Counted from the first letter of the stretch, positions 19,518 to 30,020 are shown. The stretch: DNA of 64,000 nucleotides from Candidatus Jettenia caeni (GCA_000296795.1 BAFH01000003.1:1612401-1676400); one strand, 5' to 3'. Numbers and translations are program-made. Notes: generated from the letters alone by a model not told the origin.

Positions 19518-19608
19518 GGTAAAGATTGATCACGATACTGGAGAATATTTGATTTACAAAACTTTGTCTCTGGCATATGCTATCCGGTTTCAATCGTTGA
19601 TCACTATA
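19518..19608 (-). repeat. ~92-bp dispersed repeat, right copy (inverted with respect to 4510-4601)
   Basis: The reverse complement starts TATAGTGATCAACGATTGAA and follows the left copy to the end (ATCAATCTTTACC) with about a dozen substitutions. The two copies face each other across about 15 kb of sulfatase-island DNA. Confidence 0.8.
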
Positions 19609-19685
19609 GCTGCGGCTTGATTTGTTATTTTTCATTGCTATATTATTACACTACTATTTACAGATAGAAGGGAGGGGTTACGGGT

Positions 19686-21368
19686 ATAAGAGTAGTACAG
19701 CTTTGTAATGCGATATTTACCGGTTTTCTCTGTACTGGCATAGCGCTGGCGGGATACGCTGCTGAAAATGTTACTACGGACGTCGGCACGCTCCATAAAG
19801 AAGCCGCCGAGAAGGCATTTCCCAGGCGGCCTTACTCACCTTACGCAGGCCGCAATTTCCCGACGCGGCCGTTTTTCGGCGATACACACCTGCATACCTC
19901 ATTCTCGTTTGACGCAGGCGCATTCGGCTGCCTCCTTTCCCCGCGAAGGACGCATACCGCTTAGCCAAAGGCGATGATATCATGGCTTCCAGCGGTCAGC
20001 ATGTAAAGCTGTCCCGGTCGCTTTACTGCTTTCATCGGCTACGAGTGGACATCTAACACCGGTGGGAACAACCTGCACCGCAATGTGATCTTCCGCGATA
20101 GCGGAGCAAAGGCAGGACTGGTTGAGCCTTTCATTACGATGAAACCATACGGCAGCGATAATCCCCGTGACCTGTGGAGATGGATGGCCGCTTACGAAAA
20201 GAAGACCGGCGGCGACGTGCTTGCCATTGCACACAACGGCAACCTGAGTAACGGACGCATGTTCCCGATTATTGAGTCATTTACCGGCAAGCCGATTGAT
20301 TACGAGTATGCCAGGAACAGGGCACGCTGGGAGCGCCTCTACGAAGCTACACAGATCAAGGGTGACGGTGAGACGCATCCGTTTCTTTCTCCAAACGACG
20401 AGTTTGCCGACTTCGAGCGTTGGGATAAGGGAAACCTGGACCTTAGCGAACTTAAAAAGCCGGAGATGCTGGAGTTTGAGCATGCCCGTTCGGCGCTGAA
20501 AAACGGCCTTAAGATTGAGCAACAGCTCGGCATCAATCCCTATAAGTTTGGGATGATAGGTTCGACGGATGCACACACTGGACTCGCCGCGGTCGAAGAG
20601 GAGAATTTCTTTGGGAAAACGTCCAGTTCAGAACCAAGTTTGACTCGTGCTAATCATCCGTTTGTAAAGACGGAAAAGGCTACCATTATGGGTTGGGAAC
20701 AGACCGCTTCCGGCTACGCCGCTGTATGGGCGACTGAAAACACCCGCGAATCGCTCTTTGACGCCATGGAGCGTCGTGAGACTTATGCCACCACCGGCCC
20801 TCGTATGATTGTGCGCTTCTTTGGCGGATGGGAATTTGATGCGAAGGATGCACAGACGCGCAATCCTGCCGTCATAGGTTACACGAAGGGTGTTCCGATG
20901 GGGGGAGACCTTAGCGCGGCGCCTTCCGGCAAGTCTCCAACATTTCTTGTCGCAGCACTTAAAGACCCCATCAGTGCTAATCTCGACCGCATCCAGATTA
21001 TCAAGGGTTGGCTTGATGCGAAAGGGAAAGTACAGGAGAAAGTATACGACGTGGTGTGGAGCGATACCGGCAAGCGCAAAACGGATCCTGAAACAGGAAA
21101 GATTCCACCGGTGGGAAATACCGTTGATGTTCAAAATGCTATCTGGACAAATACAATTGGCGATCCGGAGCTGATCACCGTATGGAAGGATCCAGACTTC
21201 AATCCAAAACATCGGGCATTCTACTATGCACGCGTGATCGAAATTCCTACACCCCGATGGACGGCGTATGATGCTAAGAGATTTGGTATTGAACTATCAA
21301 AGGAAGTCCCCATGACCACTCAGGAAAGGGCATATACATCACCTATTTGGTATACGCCAGGGAAATAA
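19686..21368 (+). pseudogene. DUF3604 domain protein, degraded
   Basis: The C-terminal 427 residues (from 20085) are intact DUF3604: [34 protein letters not shown]. Upstream, the N-terminal part is readable but broken. A signal-peptide-like start would be ATA at 19686, 8 bp after GGAGGGG, where an ATG is expected. The frame carries FFGDTHLHTSFSFDAGAFG, shifts near 19940, continues as [22 protein letters not shown], then changes again at about 20021. At that point the roughly 150-200 residues that family members normally have between KLSR and FTAFIGYEW are missing. So there is a lost start, a frameshift and an internal deletion. DUF3604 proteins have a PHP-like metal site and often sit beside sulfatases. 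Confidence 0.82.
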
Positions 21369-22348
21369 TGCCAATGAACAATAACCTGGAAGGAGCAGAT
21401 GCCCTCGAAAGGGGGCGTCCGCTTTCACAAACACCACACGTGATGAGCGAGGTTAATAATTGTCGTGGTACTACTTCAAAACTACTGCTCATGATTTTCC
21501 GTTTGTTGCGTGAACCTTTGGTTCATTTCCTGATACTCGGTGCTGTACTTTTTTGTATCTCCATTATGGTTAACCAGGACGATAATAAGGAGAAAGAAGA
21601 TGCCCCGGTTGTCATAACACACGGGCGCATCCGGCAACTGCGTGAAACGTTTACGGCGCAGAGGGGGCGCTCACCTACGGAGGAAGAACTGCATGAAATC
21701 GTCGAAGATTATATTCGGGAGGAAATCCTTTACCGTGAAGCCATGCATCTGGGGCTGGATCGTGACGATACTATCATACGGCGTCGGCTTGCCCAGAAGA
21801 TGCAGTTTTTATACGAAGACCTGCTGACAGTAAAAGATCCAACAGACACTGAGTTGCAGCACTATTTCACAGCGCAGGCCGACTGCTATCGTCAGCCGGA
21901 CCTCGTTAGCTTTGCTCATATCTATTTTAGCACAGACCGTTGTGGTGTTGTTGAGGCAGAGAAGACTGCACAGGCATTGCTGACCGATTTACGGAAAGAA
22001 TTAATTTCTTTTGAGCCGCCTGATCTCGGTGACCCTTTTCTCCTGCAGCACGATTACTAGCAGTATTCCGAACAGGAAGTTGCAGAACTTTTTGGGAATG
22101 ACTTTGCCAGAGCAGTGTTTTCTCTGAAGACCGGCGAGTGGGAAGGTCCTGTGCTATCCAGTTACGGCATCCATTTGGTCAGGGTTTTCGAACGACTGGA
22201 AGGCCGGATGCCATTGCTGTCAGAGGTACGCAGTGAGGCCGAGAACGATTGGCGGTATGCACGGCGTCAGGAGGCAAACGCCGCGGCATATCAACGCCTT
22301 CGTGAACGGTACGAGGTAGTATTTGAAAAGGAGGAATCTGTACCGTGA
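21368..22348 (+). pseudogene. PpiC/SurA-type peptidyl-prolyl isomerase interrupted by an amber codon
   Basis: One reading frame from the ATG at 21368 (overlapping the previous TAA) to the TGA at 22346-22348, broken only by TAG at 22058-22060. The first part has an N-terminal membrane anchor (VHFLILGAVLFCISIMV, about 50) and a SurA-N-like helical domain (EEELHEIVEDYIREEILYREA). The part after the stop encodes the end of the parvulin domain (FSLKTGEWEGPVLSSYGIHLVRVFE). Either half alone would lack a complete parvulin fold. It sits between DUF3604 and HupE/UreJ genes, with 4-bp overlaps to both, as in other genomes carrying this trio. A recoded TAG is possible but unsupported. Confidence 0.8.
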
Positions 22349-23372
22349 AGGACAAAAGGCTCTTTATTTTTATCCTTTGTGTTCAAATCTCTTTTTTGTC
22401 TTTTTGGAGTTTTTTGGTAACCTTCCGACTGGAAGCTCATGAGGTACGGCCTGCATACCTTCAACTGACCGAACGGCAGCCAGGCCGGTATGCTGTGCTT
22501 TGGAAGGTACCTGCGCGCGGAGATATGGTGCTGCACCTGGAGCCGGAGCTGCCGGTTCAATGCAAAATGGTCGGCGTGCCTCAGAGAGAATTTACAACTG
22601 GCGCCAGGGTTATGCGCTGGACTATAGACTGCAGCCCACAAGGACTTACGAATGGCACTATTTCTATTCATGGACTTTGCAAAACGATGACGGACGTCCT
22701 GGTACAAATAGAGCATCTGGACGGGTCATCTCAAACAGCGCTCCTACAGCCTGAGTCACCCTCGTTTGACCTGAACGCTGAGGCGCTTGCATCTATTCCT
22801 GTAGCGGGTTACTTAAAGCTCGGTGTGGAACATATCCTCTTTGGAATCGACCACTTACTCTTTATTCTTGGATTAATTCTTATCGTAGGCCGGCGGTGGG
22901 GGCTCCTTGTCAAGACTATTACTGCTTTTACTGCTGCTCACAGCATTACCCTTGCACTGGCAATGCTTAACGTAGTATACGGGTACCTCAGGCCCCGGTA
23001 GAAGCGGTTATTGCATTGAGCATTATGTTTGTCGCCGCAGAGGTGCTCCACATACGTCAAGGGAGGTACGGTCTGGCAATGCGTTCACCCTGGATTGTTG
23101 CTTTTATCTTTGGTCTGCTCCACGGGTTTGGATTTGCAGGCGCCCTGTCAGAGATTGGTCTGCCTCAGGATTCAGTTGCGCTAGCACTGCTTTTCTTCAA
23201 CCTTGGAGTCGAAATCGGTCAGCTCTTATTCGTTATTACTATAAAATTGATAATAAAAGTATTGAAGCAAATCCCTGTGAATTGGCCAACATGGACTGAA
23301 CCTGTACCATCGTATATGATCGGTGGGTTAGCAGCCTTCTGGACGATTCAGCGTGTTGTGTCTTTTCTGTAA
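22345..23372 (+). pseudogene. HupE/UreJ family membrane protein, frameshifted
   Basis: The first frame (22345-23001) encodes a signal segment, an extracytoplasmic beta-rich domain (EAHEVRPAYLQL) and the start of the membrane domain with GVEHILFGIDHLLFILGL, the HupE/UreJ signature with its metal-binding His/Asp. Near 22980 the frame is lost. The expected continuation VPQAPVEAVIALSIM is in the next frame from 22983 and runs on through LLHGFGFAGALSEIG and FNLGVEIGQL to a stop at 23372. Restoring the frame needs a change of one or two bases in the GTATACGGGTACC stretch. Family members are proposed nickel/cobalt permeases; in this context the role is unknown. Confidence 0.82.
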
Positions 23373-23481
23373 CGATAAAGAAAGGAAATATGATAAATTC
23401 GACTGTAAATATGTCAATGAAGCTTTGATTTATCCTTTGTGAAACTACAACCTGCAATTTTTTGGGGAAGACTAAAATTTT

Positions 23482-24567
23482 TTATTCTCTATTTGGTTCT
23501 GATACTCCTGCTTCTTGAAACGTGGCCATTTCATTTAATAACTTTATACTTGCTTCTATCAGATTTATACCTAATGCAGCACCGGTCCCTTCGCCTAACC
23601 TTAGATTTAAATCCAGGAGAGGGATTTTGTCCAGTAATTTTAACATAAGCTTATGCCCCTTTTCTGCGGATATATGGGAAGCAATGAGATGCCCCTTTAC
23701 CTTTGGTTCGATTGCATGGGCAATCAGAGCGCCGGCTGTTGAAATAAAACCATCCAGAACTATGGGAATACGGTGCCGCGCTGCGCCTAAACATAAACCA
23801 GCAATACCTCCAATCTCGTAACCACCTACCTTTGCTAATACATCTATTGGATCGTGGGGATCTGGTTGATTTATATCAATTGCTTTTTTTATTATGCGAA
23901 TTTTTCTTTGTAAGGCTTCTTCGTCTAATCCTGTCCCACGTCCGGTAACTGTTTCTACGTCCAGTTTGCCTAAAACGGCGAGAATGGCGCTACTCGGTGT
24001 AGTATTAGCAATCCCCATATCTCCTGTACCGACAATATCCAGTCCATTTTTCAGCTCTTCTTCAACCAGCTCAATACCAACCTCAAGAGCTTGAATAGCT
24101 TCATCCCTGGACATAGCAGGACCTATTGTTATATTTTTCGTGCCTAAGCCTACCTTCTTTATCCTCAGATCTTGTTCCTGGCATTGGTTAGAGAACTGAT
24201 TTTTATTCAGGTGTGTGGCAACTCCGCAATCAACCACAACCACCTTTGCGCCAACATGACGTGCAAGGACATTTATAGCTGCGCCTGCATCCATGAAGTT
24301 TTGAACCATTTGTCTTGTAACCTGCTGAGGAAAGGCACTCACACCTTCTTCCGCGACCCCGTGGTCTCCTGCCATCGTAAATATCGTTTTGTGTTTTATT
24401 GTGCAATTTACACTGCCTCTGATAGAGATATAAACTGTTGCTAATTCTTCCAACCTTCCTAAACTACCGATGGGAATGGCAAGTCTCTTAAATTTTGTTT
24501 TAATATCACCGCAGGGGTCTGTCACAACCTCTTGTATATGTTCCGTAGTATGTTTTAATAATTTCAT
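23482..24567 (-). CDS. cobT: Nicotinate-nucleotide--dimethylbenzimidazole phosphoribosyltransferase
   Basis: 361 residues, full length for CobT. It transfers the phosphoribosyl group of nicotinate mononucleotide to dimethylbenzimidazole to build the lower ligand loop of cobalamin. Visible family blocks: AGDHGVAEEGVSAFPQQVT, GAAINVLARH, GDMGIANTTPSSA, VTGRGTGLDEE, EIGGIAGLCLGAA and the C-terminal GEGTGAALGINLIEAS containing the catalytic Glu. It stands alone, convergent with the HupE remnant and divergent from gspE (114-bp AT-rich spacer holding both promoters). I see no cobalamin riboswitch in that spacer. Confidence 0.95.
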   Translation of the reverse strand: MKLLKHTTEHIQEVVTDPCGDIKTKFKRLAIPIGSLGRLEELATVYISIRGSVNCTIKHKTIFTMAGDHGVAEEGVSAFPQQVTRQMVQNFMDAGAAINVLARHVGAKVVVVDCGVATHLNKNQFSNQCQEQDLRIKKVGLGTKNITIGPAMSRDEAIQALEVGIELVEEELKNGLDIVGTGDMGIANTTPSSAILAVLGKLDVETVTGRGTGLDEEALQRKIRIIKKAIDINQPDPHDPIDVLAKVGGYEIGGIAGLCLGAARHRIPIVLDGFISTAGALIAHAIEPKVKGHLIASHISAEKGHKLMLKLLDKIPLLDLNLRLGEGTGAALGINLIEASIKLLNEMATFQEAGVSEPNRE

Positions 24568-24681
24568 ATTATTAATAGGTATAAGTATTGCAATATGCTG
24601 CGAGTTTTACTATAGTATGTAAACTTTAAAAGGGAACAAAATTTTAATATATCTTAATCATATAATTCAAGCAAATTAAGT

Positions 24682-26397
24682 ATGAAAGATTTTGTATACC
24701 AATTAGAAGAAGCCTTGTTAAAAAGAGGCATGAAAAAAGAGCAGTTAGATACTGCAAAAGAGCTTCAGAAGAAGGAATGTATTCAACTTGAGGAAGCGAT
24801 TGTCAAACTTGGATATCTAACGTATCCGGAAATAATTCAGCACCTTGCTGTACTCTATGATATGCCGGTAATTGATCTGGATAAAATCAGCATTTTACCA
24901 GAAGTCATTGATTCATTGCCGGTACATCTTATCAAAAAGCATACGATTATACCCATATCAAAAAATAACGGCACTATTACCATTGCCGTAAGCAGTCCGC
25001 CTAGCCTTGGATTTATCGATAACCTGCGCTTTATGCTTAACGCAGACATCAAATGTGTATTTGCCACACCGGAGAATATAAAGAAGATTATTCATAAATA
25101 TTACGAGCTTGAGCCTACGGAAACCGTTGACACCTTATTAAAAGAGCTTAAGACTCCAAAGTCCTCTCTCCGGGAAATAGCCGTTGAAGAGGGTGAAGAT
25201 TCTTACGGTGAGGCAAAGGCTATAGAAGATGAAGGTCCAATTATACAACTCGTCTCATTGATCATCAACAAAGCGATTGTTTCCCGGACTAGTGATATTC
25301 ACTTGGAACCCCTTTCCAATAGATTACGTATACGATATCGTGTTGATGGGGTATGCCAGGAAGCAGATGTGCTACCCAAACGGCTGCAGGACCCCATTAT
25401 TTCCAGGATTAAGATACTTGCCAATATTGATATTGCTGAGAAGAGAAGGCCTCAGGATGGGCGTATCAGTCTAAAATATTCAGGCAAAGAATTTGATATC
25501 CGGGTTTCCTGCCTGCCCTCCATTTATGGAGAGAGTGTGGTTATGCGTCTTCTGGAAAAATCGGCTGCCCTGATGAACCTTCAAAATCTTGGCTTCTACG
25601 AAAACGACTATAAGCGTTTTTCCTCTGTAATTAAAAGACCAAATGGCATATTCCTGATTACCGGCCCTACAGGAAGTGGTAAAACAACTACTTTATATGC
25701 GACTATTAATGAGTTGAATAAGACAGATACAAAGATTATTACCGCAGAAGATCCTGTAGAGTATACCCTTCGCGGTGTTAATCAAAGTGAAATAAACGAG
25801 AAAATCGGGTTTGATTTTCCTACAATTTTGAGGTCTATGCTTCGTCAGGACCCGAATATTATCCTTGTGGGAGAGATCCGGGATGCTGAAACAGCGGATA
25901 CTGCGGTTGCTGCTGCCTTAACAGGGCATCTTGTTTTGAGCACCCTTCATACGAATGATGCTCCTTCAGCTATCACGAGATTGATTGATATGGGGATAAA
26001 ACCCTTTCTCATTGCTACTTCACTACAAGGGATAATGGCGCAGCGGCTTGTCAGGATGATCTGTACAGGTTGTAAAGAACCTGTTAAATATCACCCTGAA
26101 AAGTTATTAGAGATGGGGTATGATATAGAAACATTAAAAGATTTTTCCTTTTATAAGGGAAAAGGCTGTAAGAATTGTAATAATATTGGATATCGTGGCA
26201 GATTAGGTATTTATGAACTCTTAGATATGAATGAGACCCTGCGCGATATGACCTATCGCATGGCTGCTACTGACGAGATAAGAGAAGCTGCAAGAAATAT
26301 GGGAATGACCACATTAAAGGAAGACGGATTAAGAAAAGCAAAAGATGGCAAAACGACCCTGGAAGAGGTCGTTATGGTTACAGGGATAGAAGACTAA
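24682..26397 (+). CDS. gspE: Type II secretion / type IV pilus assembly ATPase GspE (first copy)
   Basis: 571 residues, full length. The N-terminal T2SSE-N domain (about 20-150) would bind the inner-membrane platform. The ATPase core has Walker A GPTGSGKTT (about 330), the Asp box EDPVEY, Walker B ILVGEIRD and the His box LSTLHTND. A tetracysteine zinc finger (CTGC ... CKNC) follows at about 460-500. It powers pseudopilus assembly from the cytoplasm. First gene of a run that continues with a second ATPase, GspF and pseudopilins. No clear Shine-Dalgarno site precedes the ATG. Confidence 0.93.
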   Translation: MKDFVYQLEEALLKRGMKKEQLDTAKELQKKECIQLEEAIVKLGYLTYPEIIQHLAVLYDMPVIDLDKISILPEVIDSLPVHLIKKHTIIPISKNNGTITIAVSSPPSLGFIDNLRFMLNADIKCVFATPENIKKIIHKYYELEPTETVDTLLKELKTPKSSLREIAVEEGEDSYGEAKAIEDEGPIIQLVSLIINKAIVSRTSDIHLEPLSNRLRIRYRVDGVCQEADVLPKRLQDPIISRIKILANIDIAEKRRPQDGRISLKYSGKEFDIRVSCLPSIYGESVVMRLLEKSAALMNLQNLGFYENDYKRFSSVIKRPNGIFLITGPTGSGKTTTLYATINELNKTDTKIITAEDPVEYTLRGVNQSEINEKIGFDFPTILRSMLRQDPNIILVGEIRDAETADTAVAAALTGHLVLSTLHTNDAPSAITRLIDMGIKPFLIATSLQGIMAQRLVRMICTGCKEPVKYHPEKLLEMGYDIETLKDFSFYKGKGCKNCNNIGYRGRLGIYELLDMNETLRDMTYRMAATDEIREAARNMGMTTLKEDGLRKAKDGKTTLEEVVMVTGIED

Positions 26398-26448
26398 AGG
26401 ATTAAAGAACAAAAAATTTTGTAACACCGTTTTGCTTTGAAGCTTTTT

Positions 26449-28191
26449 ATGCAGATGAAAGAAAAAACAAAAGTAAGTTTAAAGACTGAAGCAAAGAGGA
26501 AACTCTTTGGACAAATATTGAAAGATAAGGGCTTAATTACCGAAGACCAAATCCAGGAAGCTCTGATGATTCAGAGACAGAAAGGCGGCTTGCTTGGCGA
26601 TATTTTAACAAGCCTTCATTACATTACGAGTGAACAGATTATGCAAGCCCTGAGCGGGTATTTGGGATTAGAGATTATAACCCTTGAAAATATGGATATA
26701 TCGCCTGAAGTTATTACTATGGTGCCTGCAGCTATTGCACAATTATATCGCATTGTCCCCGTTAGCAATAAAAATGGTGTTCTTACCATTGTCCAGGCAG
26801 ATGCCTTAAATTTTGAGGCCCTGGATGATTTAAGATTGCTCCTGAAACATTCTATAAAATTGATGCTTTGCCAAAAGGATGAAGTCGTCCGCGCCATAGA
26901 AAAATATTATCCGAAAAAGCATGAATCTGTTGAACAGCTATTATTGGAATTCAAAGAAGATACATCCTATAACGCATTTGTCAGGGGAGAGTATATCGAT
27001 ATTGAAGAGCTAAAAAAGATGGCTGCTACGACTCCGGTGAAAAAATGGGTTAATCTTATGTTTCTGAATGCTATTCTGGATAAGGCTAGCGATATACATA
27101 TAGAACCATTCGAGGATGAATGCAAGATCCGGTTTCGCATTGATGGCGTGCTGTACGAAAAGATATCTCCGCCAAAACAGTTAGGAATACCTATTGCCTC
27201 ACGAATAAAGCTTATATCCGGTATGGATATTTCAGAGCGGAGATTACCGCAGGATGGACGCATTCAATTAAACGTTGGGGGAACACCTATCGATTTACGT
27301 GTTTCCACACTTCCCACGAAATATGGAGAAAGCATTGTTATGCGCCTGTTGAATAAGTCTGTTATGTCTGTCAATTTAAATGTATTGGGGTTTCGCCCGG
27401 ACGAGTTAAAATCGATACACCAATTATTGAATAAACCGAATGGAATAATCCTTGTTACCGGCCCGACAGGTTCCGGAAAAACAACAACTCTGTATGCGGC
27501 GCTCAGTTATTTAAATGATATTGGCACAAAAATTATTACTACTGAAGACCCTGTTGAATATGATATTGACGGACTTATTCAGGTACAGATAAACCCATCT
27601 ATTGACGTAACCTTTGCGAATTGTTTGAGGGCTATTTTAAGGCAAGATCCTGATATTATCCTTGTCGGTGAAATACGGGATGAAGAAACCGCTAAAATTG
27701 CTATACAAGCCTCATTGACAGGGCATTTAGTTTTTAGTACACTGCACACCAATGATGCCCCTACTACGATAACACGCCTCATTGATATGGACATTAAGCC
27801 ATATCTGATCGCTTCTACGGTAGAAGTAGTTATTAGCCAAAGATTGGTACGTAAAATATGCGTTTCATGTAAAGAAGAATATATGCCTTCCGAAGAATCT
27901 TTGATGGAATTAAACCTTACACGGGAAGATGTAAAAGAGAAGCAGTTTTTTCGGGGCAAAGGCTGCAGTAACTGTCGCAATATAGGATATAAGGGACGTA
28001 TGGGAATATATGAGATTATGGTTATGAATGAAGAGATACGGCGATTAACAATCGAACAGGCACACACAAATGTAATCAGGTCGGTCGCAAAAAGAAATGG
28101 AATGAATACCTTAAGAGACAGTGGATTAACGGCAGTATACGATGGATTAACGACAATTGAGGAAGTTATGAGAGAAACAATGTTGGTATAA
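26449..28191 (+). CDS. gspE: Type II secretion / pilus ATPase GspE (second copy)
   Basis: About 580 residues. Same domain order as the preceding gene: N-terminal GspE-N domain (LFGQILKDKGLITEDQIQEAL), Walker A GPTGSGKTT, EDPVEY, ILVGEIRD, FSTLHTND and the zinc finger CVSC ... CSNC. The two proteins are clearly paralogous but well diverged, so this is an old tandem duplication; two ATPases may drive extension of different pseudopili, or assembly versus retraction. The frame is open to a TTG at 26437; ATGs at 26449 and 26455 are more likely, none with a good ribosome site. Confidence 0.92.
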   Translation: MQMKEKTKVSLKTEAKRKLFGQILKDKGLITEDQIQEALMIQRQKGGLLGDILTSLHYITSEQIMQALSGYLGLEIITLENMDISPEVITMVPAAIAQLYRIVPVSNKNGVLTIVQADALNFEALDDLRLLLKHSIKLMLCQKDEVVRAIEKYYPKKHESVEQLLLEFKEDTSYNAFVRGEYIDIEELKKMAATTPVKKWVNLMFLNAILDKASDIHIEPFEDECKIRFRIDGVLYEKISPPKQLGIPIASRIKLISGMDISERRLPQDGRIQLNVGGTPIDLRVSTLPTKYGESIVMRLLNKSVMSVNLNVLGFRPDELKSIHQLLNKPNGIILVTGPTGSGKTTTLYAALSYLNDIGTKIITTEDPVEYDIDGLIQVQINPSIDVTFANCLRAILRQDPDIILVGEIRDEETAKIAIQASLTGHLVFSTLHTNDAPTTITRLIDMDIKPYLIASTVEVVISQRLVRKICVSCKEEYMPSEESLMELNLTREDVKEKQFFRGKGCSNCRNIGYKGRMGIYEIMVMNEEIRRLTIEQAHTNVIRSVAKRNGMNTLRDSGLTAVYDGLTTIEEVMRETMLV

Positions 28192-28273
28192 CCGGATGAT
28201 AAGGGAATTTTCATCTTTTTTCGTTCAGCAATAAATCAACACACCCCTGGCAACTTTCAAGAGGGGAAGGATA

Positions 28274-28338
28274 CACCCCCAACCCCTTCCCAAAGAGGGG
28301 AGTATGAAAGTCCCCTCTTGGGAGGGGATTTAGGGGTG
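28274..28338. repeat. Imperfect C/G-rich inverted repeat
   Basis: CACCCCCAACCCCTTCCC at the left pairs with the complement of the GGGAGGGGATTTAGGGGTG at the right around a loop GTATGAAAG. A common genome-wide small repeat type, left of the MITE at 28349. Confidence 0.6.
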
Positions 28339-28348
28339 GGTAAGAGGG

Positions 28349-28636
28349 CATATGCATCAAGCTAAGAATAGTGTTCCATAAAAAGGGAGGTATCCCCTTG
28401 GGAAAAGAGCACGGTGTGTTCGTGTTTCCCTCTAATCCCCCCTAACCCCCCTTTAAAAAAGGGGGGAAAGAAGGATAAGTTTAGAAAAGGGGAGAAAGAA
28501 GGAAGGATTTTCTCTTGAGAGAAGTTTGCCTGATCAACAATATCAAACATTTCCCCCTTTTTTAAAGGGGGATTAGGGGGGATTATGGGTGGTTTGTTAT
28601 TCTTCACCGTTTCCCTATTTTAGCTTGATGCATATG
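28349..28636. mobile_element. 288-bp MITE with terminal inverted repeats and an 11-bp target duplication
   Basis: The left end CATATGCATCAAGCTAAGAA (28349-) and right end (28615-28636) are inverted repeats of about 22 bp with one or two mismatches. The 11-mer GGGTAAGAGGG occurs exactly at both outer flanks (28338-28348 and 28637-28647), as expected for a target-site duplication. Inside are nested C/G-rich palindromes of the TAATCCCCCCTAACCCCC type and no gene. It separates gspE from gspF, so it may disturb cotranscription. Confidence 0.8.
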
Positions 28637-28712
28637 GGGTAAGAGGGTAGGTAAAAAGAAAATTTGTTGAGTTTTGTTTTGTAAAATTCAATCTACTGTA
28701 AAGGTAACACTT

Positions 28713-29972
28713 ATGTCTATTTTTCAATACAGCGCTGTTGATAAAAAGGGACATACTATAAAAGATAAACTTGAGGCCTCTGGTTCAGATGATGCCGTTG
28801 CAAAGATACGCGCTCTCGGCTATTTTCCAACAAGCATCAAAGAGATTTCTTTTCGTCAAAAAGGAAAAGAACTGCCCGTTTCATCCGATAAAGCCTTAGA
28901 AAAACATACCAGAATATCCATCTCTTTTGGTAAGGTAAAATCGAAAGAACTTACGGTATTCACACGGCAACTTGCGACACTCCAGGATGCAGGACTTCCT
29001 ATTATACGAGGGTTAAAAATACTCTCATCTCAAATGAAAAAAGGACTATTTAAAAAAACAATACTGAAGGTTATTGAGGACATTGAGGGTGGAAGTACGC
29101 TTTCCGGAGCTTTTGTAAAACATCCAAGGGTTTTTGATACGTTATACGTTAGCATTGTAAGGGCAGGTGAAGTGAGCGGTACTCTGGATATTATTTTACA
29201 GCGCTTAGCCGATTTTCGGGAAAAGATGGAGCGGCTTATCAGAAAAATAATTAGCGCTATGATTTATCCTATTGTCGTTATGGTTGTTGCAATAGGCATT
29301 CTTATAGGTCTTATGATTTTCATCGTTCCAAATTTTGCCAAAATATTTGAAGAGTTGGGTCTGGAGTTGCCAGTTCCTACTAAAATGCTTATTCTGTTCA
29401 GTACTATCTTAAAAACGCAGTGGATATGTATTCCTTCCGTACCGTTAGGAAGTTTCATTCTTTATAAATGCCTGGGGGAAATAAAAAAGATGAGGTTGCT
29501 GATAGATAAGACCAAATTTAAATTGCCAATCTTCGGTAATATTATCAATAAATCTACCATATCGAGATTTACCCGTACCCTTGCGACCCTGACGTCTAGT
29601 GGAGTACCAATCTTAGATGCCCTGAATAACGCCAAAGAATCTACCGGAAATGCAGCTATGGCTCAGGCAATCCAGCATATTCATGATAGTATCAGAGGAG
29701 GAGAGAGTATAACGAAGCCCCTGAGAGCCTCTAAAATATGTGATGAGATGGTAGTTAATATGGTGGAGGTCGGAGAGGAAACAGGAGGACTGGATGCTAT
29801 GCTTAATAAGGTAGCAGATAATTATGATGATGAAGTAGACAGGGCAGTGGAGGCTATGGTTAGCTTGATAGAACCTATAATGATTGTATTTCTGGGGGGT
29901 TCAGTTGGTTTTATTGTAATCGCCATGTTTGTGCCGCTGATAAAATTAATGCAGGGTATTAGTGGTCAATAA
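28713..29972 (+). CDS. gspF: Type II secretion inner-membrane platform protein GspF
   Basis: 419 residues from the ATG at 28713 (AAAGG 8 bp upstream); the frame is open to a TTG at 28674. The N-terminal phrase FQYSAVDKKGH is the typical GspF/PilC start. Two T2SSF domains follow (about 95-220 and 295-415), each with the conserved cytoplasmic part (FTRQLATLQDAGLPIIRGL and FTRTLATLTSSGVPILDAL) and the membrane helices after it (IVVMVVAIGILIGLMIFIVPNF and IMIVFLGGSVGFIVIAMFVPL). It forms the platform on which GspE acts. Confidence 0.94.
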   Translation: MSIFQYSAVDKKGHTIKDKLEASGSDDAVAKIRALGYFPTSIKEISFRQKGKELPVSSDKALEKHTRISISFGKVKSKELTVFTRQLATLQDAGLPIIRGLKILSSQMKKGLFKKTILKVIEDIEGGSTLSGAFVKHPRVFDTLYVSIVRAGEVSGTLDIILQRLADFREKMERLIRKIISAMIYPIVVMVVAIGILIGLMIFIVPNFAKIFEELGLELPVPTKMLILFSTILKTQWICIPSVPLGSFILYKCLGEIKKMRLLIDKTKFKLPIFGNIINKSTISRFTRTLATLTSSGVPILDALNNAKESTGNAAMAQAIQHIHDSIRGGESITKPLRASKICDEMVVNMVEVGEETGGLDAMLNKVADNYDDEVDRAVEAMVSLIEPIMIVFLGGSVGFIVIAMFVPLIKLMQGISGQ

Positions 29973-30020
29973 TCTGGTCTGCCAAACTACATTCAATGAG
30001 GCTGCCTTTGGCAGCAACGT

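Noticed and set aside
24568..24681. Cobalamin riboswitch upstream of cobT
   Set aside because: The 114-bp spacer is AT-rich and too short, with no B12-box-like sequence.
28362..28607. Minus-strand frame with Pro-rich peptide in the gspE-gspF gap
   Set aside because: Lies wholly inside the MITE and its C/G-rich palindromes.
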